64,000 nucleotides of DNA from Catellatospora coxensis (GTDB taxonomy: Bacteria > Actinomycetota > Actinomycetes > Mycobacteriales > Micromonosporaceae). This document shows positions 44,756 through 53,788 of the stretch, one piece after another (position 1 is the first letter of the stretch; the number at the start of each line of letters is the position of its first letter). The DNA is taken from assembly GCF_016862635.1 (NCBI RefSeq), contig NZ_BONI01000011.1, forward strand, positions 1 through 64,000, written 5' to 3'. A program made the translations under genes and the position numbers. The notes beneath the pieces are model-generated. The model did no database searches and was not told the origin of the DNA. It worked only from the letters and a program-made list of their open reading frames with translations.

Positions 44756-47440
44756 TCAGTCGCCCGGCTTCGGCATCGGGGCGAGCTGCGCGACCAGGTC
44801 GGCGGCCGCGAGCCGTTCGACGCGGGCGGCGTCGAGCCCTGCGTGGTACAGCGCGTACACGCGGGCGGCGTCGGTTAGCTCCGCGTCGCCGTGCAGCAGC
44901 GCGGCGAAGGCGGCAGGCGCGGACTGCGCCGTCTCGTCGTGCTCGGCCGGGCCGGCGTGGACCAGGCGGGCGGCGAAGTCCACGGCGCGCTCGTACGGCT
45001 GGCGTTCGTAGCCGCGTACGGCACCGTCGCGGACCATCACCCGGTCCGCGCGGGCGGCCGCGTGCCAGCACGCCAGCTCCCACATGCTCACCCGGAACCC
45101 GGCGCCGAAGTAGCGGTCGGCAGCCACCGCGAGCCGCCCCAGCTGGACCGAGTACCCACCGACCTGGTGCCCGCAGCCCGAACCGGCCAGCTTCGCGTCG
45201 AGCCAGCGGGTACGCCGCTCGTGAAGGTCCACCACCAGCGGAGTTGCGATCTTGTCCGCGCCGGTGAGGTCGAAGCGCTGCTCGACGCGCTGCGGCTGGA
45301 ACGGCTCGCCGCCCGCCGCGAACGGCCCCCGCCGCCCAGGGGAACCGCCGGGCGGGTTGGCCATGACACCGGCGAACGCGTCGGTCATCTGCTCGAACGC
45401 GATGTCGTTGTAGCTGAACACGACCATGACCAGGTATCGCACGCCTGCGCCGAGCAGCCGGGACACGTTGAGGTCCACGAACTCACTCGCGCCGAGCGGG
45501 GCCGGGGCGGAGGTGAGGTCACCGGAGTGCACCGCGGCGCGGTCGCCGAACCGCAGCCGGGTGAAGTCGCACAGCCCGGTGAACACGCCGTGGACGTCGT
45601 ACATGGCCACTGACAGGTCGAGGTCGACGCGAACGCCTTCGGGTTCGGTCCAGTGCAGGAACAGGCGGACGACGTCGCCGTCTGGCAGTGGCTGGGTGCT
45701 GCCGCGGGGCAGGTCCAGCAGCGCGGTCGAGGCGGTGCGCGCGGCGAACGGCGCGAGGACGTCGGCCAGCCCGGGGTCGAGCAGCGCCGTCTGCACCCGG
45801 GGCAGCGTGGCGGCCCGGCGCAGCATCTCCTCGACGAGCAGCTGCTCCAGTTCGCCGCCGAGGTCGGCGGGCAGCCGTCGGCGGGTGTCGGCGGTGGTCC
45901 ACAGCCGGGCCGCTGCACCTGCCGGGAAGAACAACCGGGGGCGGGCCGGCTGGGTCGCGGCCCGGACCGCGCCGAGGGCGGCCAGCACGACGCCCGGCGC
46001 GGCCTGTTCGGCCGCTTCGGCGACCGTGAGCAGGAACTCCGTCGGGTCGCCGGTGTGCCGGTGGGCGAGCACCGTCAAGCGGCGCAGCAGCTCGCCGGGC
46101 CGCTGCGCGAGCAGGGCGACGGCCTGCTCGTCGGCGCCGTCGCGCAGCGCGGTCTCGACGTGCGAGCGCCAGGTGCGGTAGCGCACCCGGCCGCGGTGGC
46201 GGTGCACGAGTGCGATGTGCCGTTCGGCGGCGGCGGCGAGCACCGCGTCGAGCGGGGAGCCGGGCGCGGGCACCGTGCCGCGCAGCGCGGCGAAGGCCAG
46301 CGCGGCGTCGGGGTGGCGGGCGGCTTCCTCGAACGGGTGCAGGTTCTCGGCGGTACGCAGCCAGGCGTCGCGGTGGCGGTGCAGGTCGTCGAGCAGCGCC
46401 ACGGTCGGCAGGGTGTTCAGGCGGGCCAGGACCAGCCGGCGCAGGCGGCGCGGCAGGGACGCGCGGCGGGCGATCGGACGCCGCATGCCCGCGTCGCCGC
46501 CGCTGCACAGATGCAGCAGGCGCAGCAGGTCGGTGGCGGTGGTGGCGTGCCGGTCGAGCGCCTGCGGCATGCGGTCGGCCAGCGCCGGGTCGGTGACCAG
46601 CCGGTGCAGGACGTGCGCGCGGGTCTCCCGGACCTCGATGACGTCGGGCAGCCAGGCCAGGTCGCGGTGGCCGACGAAGTCGAGCAGCGCGTCCAGCTCG
46701 GCGAGTTCCTGCTCGCGCAGCGGGGTGCGGCGGGCCAGCAGCGCGCCGACGGCGGCGTGCACCTCGTCGTCGAGACATTCGACCAGCTCCAGCCGCACCG
46801 CGCGGCGAGGCGCGGCGGCCGGGTCGAGGGCCTGGTCGTCGGGCACCGCGCCCGAGGGCCGCCAGGTCGCCGCGTCCAGGTGGGCGACGGCCTCGTCGAT
46901 GCGGCGGTGGCAGATCGGGCAGCCGGTGTAGTCGTCGAGGTCCCAGCAGGTCAGGCAGACCAGATGCCCGCACGGCGACACCGGGCGGACAGTGCCCTCC
47001 TTGCCGCAGAGCACGCACGAGGACTCGTAGGGCTGGGCGATGTAGGCGAACATGCGCAGCACGAACAGGTCGTCGGTGCCGGCCGGAACGCGGGCGGGGA
47101 AGTTCTTGAACAGCGGCAGGTGCGGCACGTGCGCGCCGACCAGCGAGGCGAGCGCGTCGAGCAGGCCGTGGCCGAGTGCCGCCAGGCGGGGGGCCTGCTG
47201 GCGGGACAGGTACGCGTGCAGGCGCGGGCCGATCAGGTAGCCCAGGGCCAGCGCGTCGGCCTCCAGCGCCCGTACACCCGCGGCCACGGGTGCGGCCGCG
47301 CCGCGCTCCTTGATCCTCTGCCGCTCCGCCAGCAGCCCCGGGGCGACCAGGCCGCGGCGCAGCAGCGCCAGCGCGACCGGGTCGGTCTCGGCGGAGGTGG
47401 CACGGTTCGGCGGAGCCAGACGCACGGTTTCTCCCGGCAC
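44756..47440 (-). CDS. RING-finger/TerD fusion protein (MXAN_6230/SCO0854 type)
   Basis: An 894-residue cytosolic protein. Residues 142-177 form a canonical C3HC4 RING: C142-x2-C145, C157-x-H159, C162-x2-C165 and C174-x2-C177 (SSCVLCGKEGTVRPVSPCGH...CPICHRRID). A long helical middle (about 190-590) has armadillo-like repetitive helices. Residues about 605-760 resemble TerD (GVRVDLDLSVAMYDVHGVFTGLCDFTRLRFGD...FVDLNVSRL), a Ca2+-binding stress fold. The family is known by name in myxobacteria and Streptomyces but not by function. Divergent from the reverse transcriptase gene. Confidence 0.85.
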   Translation of the reverse strand: MPGETVRLAPPNRATSAETDPVALALLRRGLVAPGLLAERQRIKERGAAAPVAAGVRALEADALALGYLIGPRLHAYLSRQQAPRLAALGHGLLDALASLVGAHVPHLPLFKNFPARVPAGTDDLFVLRMFAYIAQPYESSCVLCGKEGTVRPVSPCGHLVCLTCWDLDDYTGCPICHRRIDEAVAHLDAATWRPSGAVPDDQALDPAAAPRRAVRLELVECLDDEVHAAVGALLARRTPLREQELAELDALLDFVGHRDLAWLPDVIEVRETRAHVLHRLVTDPALADRMPQALDRHATTATDLLRLLHLCSGGDAGMRRPIARRASLPRRLRRLVLARLNTLPTVALLDDLHRHRDAWLRTAENLHPFEEAARHPDAALAFAALRGTVPAPGSPLDAVLAAAAERHIALVHRHRGRVRYRTWRSHVETALRDGADEQAVALLAQRPGELLRRLTVLAHRHTGDPTEFLLTVAEAAEQAAPGVVLAALGAVRAATQPARPRLFFPAGAAARLWTTADTRRRLPADLGGELEQLLVEEMLRRAATLPRVQTALLDPGLADVLAPFAARTASTALLDLPRGSTQPLPDGDVVRLFLHWTEPEGVRVDLDLSVAMYDVHGVFTGLCDFTRLRFGDRAAVHSGDLTSAPAPLGASEFVDLNVSRLLGAGVRYLVMVVFSYNDIAFEQMTDAFAGVMANPPGGSPGRRGPFAAGGEPFQPQRVEQRFDLTGADKIATPLVVDLHERRTRWLDAKLAGSGCGHQVGGYSVQLGRLAVAADRYFGAGFRVSMWELACWHAAARADRVMVRDGAVRGYERQPYERAVDFAARLVHAGPAEHDETAQSAPAAFAALLHGDAELTDAARVYALYHAGLDAARVERLAAADLVAQLAPMPKPGD

Positions 47441-47737
47441 GGACGCGGGCGGAGGTGAGGGCGGGGACGGAGATCGGTCGCGCTAGACCGGTCAAAAGGA
47501 TGAGAAGGAAGCACGCCCAGGAGCCGCCCCCGCCGCCCAGCAATCTAGGGGTACACAGCCCGGCGCGACAACCCGAAAAGGGCCGGACCGGGCAGCCGAC
47601 GACATTGATGTCGGGGCTTTTGGCGCTGAAGCGCTCCGAGGGACGTCCGACAAGCCGACTCTGCAGCATCGACGCCTATCTTCGGGATGAACACATCGAT
47701 CGTGTTTTGTCCGACCCCGACACTACGGTCTGCGACC
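47441..47737 (+). other. divergent leader before the reverse transcriptase, structured
   Basis: This 297-base gap holds both divergent promoters. On the + strand several hairpins are visible: CGACAT-TG-ATGTCG at 47600-47613, GCGCT-GA-AGCGC near 47623-47634 and AACAC-N7-GTGTT just after 47688. An in-frame ATG at 47687 could start the reverse transcriptase 17 codons earlier. A non-coding RNA template, as seen upstream of some defence reverse transcriptases, is possible but unproven. Confidence 0.35.
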
Positions 47738-50197
47738 ATGCGTTCCGATCCAACCACCCAGTTCGTCACCGCGGTCAAGCTCCGGGAGCTGCGGGCACAG
47801 CACAGCCAGCTCAGCGAGGCCTACGACCAGCTCACCCGCCAGGCCGAGACCGCGACCGATCCCTACCAGCGGCTACGACAGCTCTATCGCGGGTTGGCCG
47901 ACCTCACCTACGCGGGCGGGAAGGTCCATCCCGAACTGGCCGATCTCGGCGTTCTGGCCAACGACACCCTTCCCGGCAAGGCCATCTCCGCCGACCTGGT
48001 CGAGCGCTGGTCCAGTCGGCTGGCCGACGAGCTGACCGCAGGGCACCTGCGATCGGAGTTCGTCTTCCGGTTCGGAGTTCTCCTCGAGCAGTGGGCAACC
48101 AGTGGCGGCAGCCCTCAGCGGATACCACCCACGCGACAACTGCACGAACTGCGCGAGCATGTTCTGGCGTCACCCCGTCCGAACGACCATCGTGGCCTCA
48201 TCGAGAACCTGCTCGCCGGGGTCTCCAGGGTTGGTCCGGCGAAGGACCGCGTCGAGGCGACACCTGCCGAGTCGCTGCAGAAGGCCCTCAGCATCATCGC
48301 CAATGATCAGTATCAATCCGCTCGGCTGCGGGCCGAGGCGCGCCGCCTGATCCAGGACCCCACGCTCGCCGGGGAACTCGCCGATGTCCTCACCCTGCTG
48401 GGAACCGGCCCCGACGCCCTGCAGTGGCCGGCCGGCGGCGTGGTCGCCCGGGCCGTATGGACCAGAAACAAGTGGCGGCTCTACACCGATCAGGATCTTC
48501 CCACCACCTGTCTGCTCGACGTGCTCGCGCGCCGTTGGGAGAAGGAACTGTCCGACGTTTTCGGCGATTGGCGACAGCGACAGGCGGAGGACCACCGGTT
48601 GGAGCGCCTGTGGGCCCTCAACGCCCCCAAGGCCGTCCTCGACGGAGAGCAGCAGCAGTCCGCGGGCCAGCAGTCAGACCCTCCCCCGATCGCGGATCTC
48701 GGCACTGTGCGGGACTCCCAGTCGCGCGCCGGCTTCGAGTTCATCAACGACGATCCCTGGGCGAGTTCGGTCCTAACCCAGCGATACAGCCACCTGAACG
48801 AACTCCATGAGGTCACCGCGGCCGACGCATACCAGCAGAAGAACGACATGTTCTTCCCGGTGGTGGCACTGGTCAACGCCGAGATCAAGCTTGCTCGGGC
48901 CGCTTTCCCCGACCGGCCGCTGTACGTGGTGAAGCTGGATCTGCGTGACTACTACTCCAGCATCCCCCACGACCTGGTGCTGACCATTCTGGGCAACCTC
49001 GGGGTCCGCCAGTCGGAACTGGATCTGGCTGCCAGGTTCCTGGCCATGCCCCTGGCGGTGCCCGACGGGCCCGGCTTGACCGACGACCACGGCGACACCC
49101 GGTCCGCCACCCGGGGCGTGCCCATGGGTTACCGGCTCTCAGCGCTGCTGGCCGAGCTGATCGGACGCTGCATGGAAGCCTACGTCCGACAGCGCGCCGC
49201 GGTCCGCATCATTCGGGTGGTCGACGACATCTGCCTGCTCACCCCCGATCCCGACGCCGCCGTCGCAGCCCAGGGACACGTGACCGCGTTCTTCCAGACC
49301 TGCGGGCTGACGCTCAACGACGACAAGTTCGGAGTGGTCTGCGTCGGCGGTGAACTCCCTGCGGCCATGGCGGGGCCGCTGCCCCGGTGGGGCATGCTCA
49401 CCCTCGACCAGCGGGGAGAGTGGTCGGTGCACGAAGCCGCCTTCCAGCAGCACCTTGCCCAGAGCCGCGGCAGCGTCATGGCCGCCGGGGCGGTTCTGTC
49501 GAAGGTCGACATCATCAACGCGGACCTGACCCACCTGGCCCGAGGCGTCGCGCTGGGAGCCGATCTGGGTGACGGCCACCGCGCGGAGGCCGGCGCCGCC
49601 CTGGTCCGGTTCGTCGACGACTACGTCGGCCCAGGCCAGGGGATCGCCGCCGCCCTGTGCGAGGACGTCATCGCCCTGGTCGGCACCCGCAGCGGCGCCG
49701 ACCGGCAAGCCCCACCGCAGGCGATCCCGGAGGCCTGGCTGTACTGGCCGGTCACCGCCGGCGGGTTGGGACTGCGCAACCCGTACATCATGGCCGGGCA
49801 GTTCGCCGAGGCGGCTCGCCGCCGCGATCGCGTCGTCGTGCCTCAGGGCCCTGCCGAGGCGGGCTGGAACACGCGCGACAATCACTGGTCCCGCTACTAC
49901 CGGCAACTGCTGCAGCCGCTGAACCCGGCCGCCCCGACGGACACGGCCGCCACCGCGAGCCTGACCCGGGATTTCATTGCCCGAGGAACCACCATCTCCC
50001 AGGGCGCCCAGCTCACGCTGACCCCGTACTGGCACTGGATCCTGTCCGTCTACGGCCCCGAGATCCGGGAACGGTTCGGAACATTCCGGTTCCTGAACAC
50101 CGAACTGGTGCCGCTGCAACTGTTGGGCGCCCGCCGCACCGACAGCCACAGCATCACCGACGACCCTTGGGCCACAGGCGTGGGCAGCTCGTTCTGA
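47738..50197 (+). CDS. divergent reverse transcriptase, possibly defence-type
   Basis: An 819-residue RNA-directed DNA polymerase. A helical N-terminal extension of about 390 residues precedes the RT core: motif A VVKLDLRDYYSSIPHDL (about 400), motif B TRGVPMGYRLSALLAELI (about 460), the catalytic RVVDDICLL (about 495, VVDD in place of YADD) and motif D GLTLNDDKFGVV (about 525). A further 270-residue C-terminal region follows (WLYWPVTAGGLGLRNPYI). No maturase X/HNH domain is seen, so it is not a group II intron enzyme. It best fits the heterogeneous UG/Abi-like bacterial RTs. ATG 47738 or 47687. Confidence 0.85.
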   Translation: MRSDPTTQFVTAVKLRELRAQHSQLSEAYDQLTRQAETATDPYQRLRQLYRGLADLTYAGGKVHPELADLGVLANDTLPGKAISADLVERWSSRLADELTAGHLRSEFVFRFGVLLEQWATSGGSPQRIPPTRQLHELREHVLASPRPNDHRGLIENLLAGVSRVGPAKDRVEATPAESLQKALSIIANDQYQSARLRAEARRLIQDPTLAGELADVLTLLGTGPDALQWPAGGVVARAVWTRNKWRLYTDQDLPTTCLLDVLARRWEKELSDVFGDWRQRQAEDHRLERLWALNAPKAVLDGEQQQSAGQQSDPPPIADLGTVRDSQSRAGFEFINDDPWASSVLTQRYSHLNELHEVTAADAYQQKNDMFFPVVALVNAEIKLARAAFPDRPLYVVKLDLRDYYSSIPHDLVLTILGNLGVRQSELDLAARFLAMPLAVPDGPGLTDDHGDTRSATRGVPMGYRLSALLAELIGRCMEAYVRQRAAVRIIRVVDDICLLTPDPDAAVAAQGHVTAFFQTCGLTLNDDKFGVVCVGGELPAAMAGPLPRWGMLTLDQRGEWSVHEAAFQQHLAQSRGSVMAAGAVLSKVDIINADLTHLARGVALGADLGDGHRAEAGAALVRFVDDYVGPGQGIAAALCEDVIALVGTRSGADRQAPPQAIPEAWLYWPVTAGGLGLRNPYIMAGQFAEAARRRDRVVVPQGPAEAGWNTRDNHWSRYYRQLLQPLNPAAPTDTAATASLTRDFIARGTTISQGAQLTLTPYWHWILSVYGPEIRERFGTFRFLNTELVPLQLLGARRTDSHSITDDPWATGVGSSF

Positions 50198-50332
50198 GGC
50201 CTGCCGCGGCCAGTGGTGCCCACGCCATCACCGACGACCGGGCCGGCGCAGCGATCGATCGTGATGGGTTCTGTCGATACTCGTGAATCCAGACTCCTGC
50301 CGCCGTCCGATTTGGAGCGAGATAGGCGATTG

Positions 50333-50531
50333 CAGTGCTCTGTTGCCGATCTTCTCCCGCACGTGCAGAACGTCACGGTGGATCGGGTCGAGCTGACCGC
50401 CTGCGGGGTGGTGCTGAGCGTTCGTGGGGCGGCGTTGTCGATGGCGTGTCAGGCAGGCCTCCAGCTGTGTGCATGTCCGCTGCCTCCGTCGGCTGCGCTT
50501 CAGGAGGGTGTCCCTGGCCATGGCACAATGA
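50333..50531 (+). mobile_element. ISL3-family transposase N-terminal remnant
   Basis: One frame (50333-50452) reads VADLLPHVQNVTVDRVELTA then GVVLSVRGAALSMAC, which follows the opening of ISL3 transposases (LFPHL..V-V-V..AGSV-I-V-RT...AC). A second frame (50466-50531) continues with VHVRCLRRLRFRRVSLAM, like their VHSRYxRRLxD segment, and stops. The expected CPxC zinc-finger turn between is scrambled. The rest of the transposase is absent. It is a decayed IS piece. Confidence 0.5.
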
Positions 50532-51060
50532 ATTAGTCGGAAATCGGGCGAGATCGCGTCGACACCCATCTCCCCACTTTCCTCCTCAGCTGTACCCTAC
50601 ATATCGCTCGCTTCACCCCACCTGGCACCGCTTGTCACAGGCTGACCACTATTCCGCCACACCTACAGCAACAGGAAGGCGACTGGAGGCCTCCGCCATG
50701 CCAGCGGAAGTTCAGGTCGTATCTCATCACCGGTATGGGCTAGTCCTTTTGCCTCGGATCATCATTGGCCTGCTGGGCGGAACGGCAAGTAGCGGGTGCC
50801 CCAATGGTTCATCCTGTTGGTCCCGTTCCCAAGTATGGGCGAGTGTCGTGCTCATCTTCAGCTCACTGAGCGTTACAGTGTCGACCGGGTGCCAGCTGAC
50901 GCGGCTAGTCCGCGCCCTCGAGGCCGTAGCGATTCGGCCCGCTCAGCAACTGCCACTCGGCCTTCAAACAGCGTGCGCTTTCGGGAATCATGCGGTGTTC
51001 ATGAGCAGCTCAGGCTCGTCATACCGGCTATCCTGTGGGCCCCGTGGGTTGTTGTGTCAG
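50532..51060. other. AT-richer spacer without a convincing gene
   Basis: This stretch between the IS remnant and the membrane protein gene is visibly less GC-rich than its surroundings. An open frame from ATG 50698 with a GGAGGCCTCC site exists, but its Ser/Cys-rich product lacks protein-like patterning. A non-coding RNA cannot be excluded. Confidence 0.4.
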
Positions 51061-51849
51061 TTATGGGGGTTGAATAGCGTGACGACTGATCATTTCGAGC
51101 TCTTCTTTGATGAAGTCAAATAGCGTTCCCCCTTCCCTGCACAGAAAGTAGGGAATACTTTGGGTGCGCTCGCGTCTGTGTTTCGTCATCACGAGCAGCG
51201 CAATCCGATCGAACTTATAGAAGCTATAGAAGATATCACCGTCATAGTAACGTACCTCTACAGAGCCTCGCCTAGTTCGACCGATTTGTTCGAAGTCGGC
51301 CCTTGCTTCGCGAATTCTATTTCCCAATTCAGTTGCATCCATGTCCATTCTCTCCGCCATGGCGCGAAGTAAATCGACCCGGTCGGGATTAGGCAAAAAT
51401 ACTCTGATGTGAGCGTTCCTCTTACTGGCAAGTGCGGCAAGCCTGTCGCGATTAGTGTTCCGCCAGGTGCGGCCATAGATGAAGAAGAGGTCGAGTCTTT
51501 GAGCGTGGCGAAATAACTCCCCCCAGTTAGGTGAGTTTGTAAAATCGACTCCTGCTCCAAGAAGGCCTGTCCGCTCCACGTCATTGGCAAGCCCGGTTGT
51601 CGCCAAGATCTCTTGCAGGAAGGCCCTCTTCCCGACCAGCTCCCATACGATGCCCAAGACCACCGCTGCCACGATAAATCCACCAAGATTTTCAATAAAG
51701 GTCTGTGCACCCTTATGCCCTTCCCAGAATCCGTTTGTGGACTCGCCCACGTAGATGCCACTGACACCAACGGCCAGAAAGAGTAGACAGAAGAGTGCAA
51801 ACCAGAGCCCCGTGACTTTGCGATACGGACCAGGGTTCACTGTCGTCAT
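51061..51849 (-). CDS. two-TM membrane protein with PLD-like cytosolic domain, possible effector
   Basis: A 262-residue protein from ATG 51849, with GGAGGAG 4 bases upstream (an ATG at 51876 is weaker). Two TM helices at the N-terminus (VTGLWFALFCLLFLAVGVSGIYVG and FIENLGGFIVAAVVLGIVWEL) precede a domain with LDLFFIYGRTWRNTNRDRLA, IRVFLPNPDRVDLLRAMAER, VEVRYYDGDIFYSFYKFDRIALLVM and REGGTLFDFIKEELEMI. The layout resembles PLD-like proteins, but no HKD is present. Codons are clearly AT-richer than its neighbours, pointing to recent transfer. Two-TM proteins beside RTs are often toxic effectors; here the orientation is convergent. Confidence 0.7.
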   Translation of the reverse strand: MTTVNPGPYRKVTGLWFALFCLLFLAVGVSGIYVGESTNGFWEGHKGAQTFIENLGGFIVAAVVLGIVWELVGKRAFLQEILATTGLANDVERTGLLGAGVDFTNSPNWGELFRHAQRLDLFFIYGRTWRNTNRDRLAALASKRNAHIRVFLPNPDRVDLLRAMAERMDMDATELGNRIREARADFEQIGRTRRGSVEVRYYDGDIFYSFYKFDRIALLVMTKHRRERTQSIPYFLCREGGTLFDFIKEELEMISRHAIQPP

Positions 51850-52289
51850 GGCTTCTCCTCCGATTGCGGAGAACACCTAATTTTACGCGTACTTGATCGC
51901 CTTCGCTGTCTGCATGGGACTATTCGATGAACTGCGCCGTTCGTCACAAATGCGAGTCCTCGTTTCGCCCATGCTGCCTTCCCACACACCGTGCCAGGAT
52001 TTCCCTGAGCCTGGTCAAGATGGACCGCCCCAACTCTCAGGGCGGCCGCCGCACGGTGCGGTCATCGCCCCACGGAGCCCGCAACCGCCCAGCAGACCGT
52101 ACGGCGGACGCCGGGTGCCTTGGTCGGCTTGAGAGTTCGGAAACCTGCGCATAGACCGAGCCGGGTCAGCACCCGCCTCATAGCGGTTGCCTGGTTTCTG
52201 CTGGTCGCGGTGCCCCTCCTGATGCCACCTGGCAGACTGCACGAAATCGCGTGCGTCGATCGCCTGAGACTCGCACCGTCCTCTTCGCG
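51850..52289. other. intergenic region at the island edge
   Basis: It contains the leftward promoter of the membrane protein gene (an AT-rich TAAAAT-like box on the minus strand near 51880) and no convincing gene. Sequence returns to high GC near 52020-52100. Confidence 0.35.
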
Positions 52290-52547
52290 CGTCCACCGGA
52301 CCCGCCTTCGGCCAGATGGTGTACTTCCCGCATTCCCGAAGGCAAGGGCATCACGAACTGGTTGCACTTCGACGTGCGTGTCGGCACAGGACTCGTCGGG
52401 CCAGAAGCGCCTGGCTTGCTCGAAGCCGAATGCGTACGCCTGGAAGCGCTCGGCGCGGTACGCGGGCAACTGCTGCTCGCCGGCGGCGAGAACGAGTCGT
52501 GCCAGAACATGCAGGACGTCGAAGGCGACGAGTTCTACCTCGACTGA
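52290..52547 (+). pseudogene. C-terminal stump of a VOC (glyoxalase-like) protein
   Basis: The frame ending at 52547 carries the last half of a VOC domain: RIPEGKGITNWLHFDVRVG, LEAECVRLEALGAVRGQLLL, CQNMQDVEGDEFYLD. The HFDV histidine and the final DVEGDEF glutamate (metal positions) remain, but the first half is missing and no ribosome site is near. It abuts the 3' end of mraY with 15 bases between. Confidence 0.65.
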
Positions 52548-52562
52548 GCCGCCGCGGGCCGG

Positions 52563-53660
52563 TCAGGGCAGCCGGCTGAGGTGGTCGCCGTAGAACAGGC
52601 CCAGCGCGGCAGCCACCCCCGCGCCGGCAATGATCCAGAACCGGGTCACGATCGTGACCTCGTGCCAGCCCACCAGCTCGAAGTGGTGGTGCAGCGGCGA
52701 CATCCGGAACACCCGCTTGCCGGTGGTCTTGAACGACGTGTACTGGATGATCCGCGACATCGTGATGGTCACGAACAGCGCGGCCAGCAGCGGCAGCAGC
52801 AGAACGGTCCGCGTCGCGACCGCCTGCCCGGCGATGAGCCCGCCCAGCGCCATCGAACCGGTGTCGCCCATGATGATCCGCGCCGGCGACGTGTTCCACC
52901 ACAGGAAGCCGAGCAGGGCCCCGGCCGCGGCACCGGCGACCAGCGCCGTCTCCAGCGGGTCCCGGACCTCGAAGCACAGCGCCGGCTGCGCCGCCGGATC
53001 GGCGCACCAGTGCCGGTACTGCCAGAACGAGATCAGCCCGTACGCAGCCAGCACGATCATCGACGTTCCGGTGGCCAGACCGTCGAGCCCGTCGGTCAGG
53101 TTGACGGCGTTCGTGGACGCCATGACGACCGCGATGAACACGACCACGGCGCCGACCTGGCCGACGTTCAGCCAGCTGATCTCGCGGACGAACGACAACC
53201 GCGTGCCCGACACCGACCACCCGGCCGTGCTCGGAAACCCGAGCGCCACCACGCCGAACCCGGTGCCGATCACGAGCTGCAGCACCAGTTTCCAGCGCCC
53301 GCTCAGACCGGCCGTGTTCTTCTTCGTGACCTTCAGGAAGTCGTCGACGAACCCGATGCCGCCGCAGAACACCATCAACCCGAGCAGCACGAACCCGGTC
53401 ATCGTCGGGCCCGGCGGGACGATCTGCCCGTCCGGCAGCGCGTTCATCACCAGGTGCCCGACCATGTAGGCCAGCACGGTGCCGACGATGAACACCAGCC
53501 CGCCCATCGTCGGCGTGCCCCGTTTGACCTGGTGCGCAGCTGGATTGATGTCGCGGATCGGCTGACCGGCCCGCAGCCGGGCCAGCGCGCGGATGGCCAG
53601 CGGCGTGAAGAGCAGAGCGAACACGAAGCCTACGGCGGCAGCGACGACCGAGGAAACCAC
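52563..53660 (-). CDS. mraY: phospho-N-acetylmuramoyl-pentapeptide transferase, stand-alone copy
   Basis: A 365-residue polytopic membrane enzyme that forms lipid I from UDP-MurNAc-pentapeptide and undecaprenyl phosphate. Visible are [39 protein letters not shown] (catalytic Asp pair), [30 protein letters not shown] and [15 protein letters not shown]. All key residues are present. GTG 53660 has AGGAGG upstream. It is not in a dcw cluster: no mur, ftsW or murG gene is next to it, so it may be a second copy. Confidence 0.9.
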   Translation of the reverse strand: MVSSVVAAAVGFVFALLFTPLAIRALARLRAGQPIRDINPAAHQVKRGTPTMGGLVFIVGTVLAYMVGHLVMNALPDGQIVPPGPTMTGFVLLGLMVFCGGIGFVDDFLKVTKKNTAGLSGRWKLVLQLVIGTGFGVVALGFPSTAGWSVSGTRLSFVREISWLNVGQVGAVVVFIAVVMASTNAVNLTDGLDGLATGTSMIVLAAYGLISFWQYRHWCADPAAQPALCFEVRDPLETALVAGAAAGALLGFLWWNTSPARIIMGDTGSMALGGLIAGQAVATRTVLLLPLLAALFVTITMSRIIQYTSFKTTGKRVFRMSPLHHHFELVGWHEVTIVTRFWIIAGAGVAAALGLFYGDHLSRLP

Positions 53661-53788
53661 GGCGATATACCTCCTGGTGGGGGAACCTGGCAAGATCGCT
53701 AAGCCGCTCAGTGTACGGACGATCGCCCGCTCGGGCTGTCCCGGCGACACCGCAGGACGCGGGCACGGCCGGGTTACGCTCAGCGGCC

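Noticed and set aside
45653-47458. A 601-codon rightward frame opposite the RING/TerD gene
   Set aside because: Antisense shadow with Gln/Gly/Arg bias and no motif.
50698-51123. A 142-codon rightward frame with a GGAGGCCTCC site between RT and membrane protein
   Set aside because: Ser/Cys-rich product without protein-like patterning; it overlaps the 3' end of a well supported opposite gene. Kept only as a remote possibility.
53711-53788. An earlier start for the XRE-like gene
   Set aside because: The additional 26 residues are Arg/Ala/Pro-rich and look untranslated; ATG 53789 starts the protein-like sequence.
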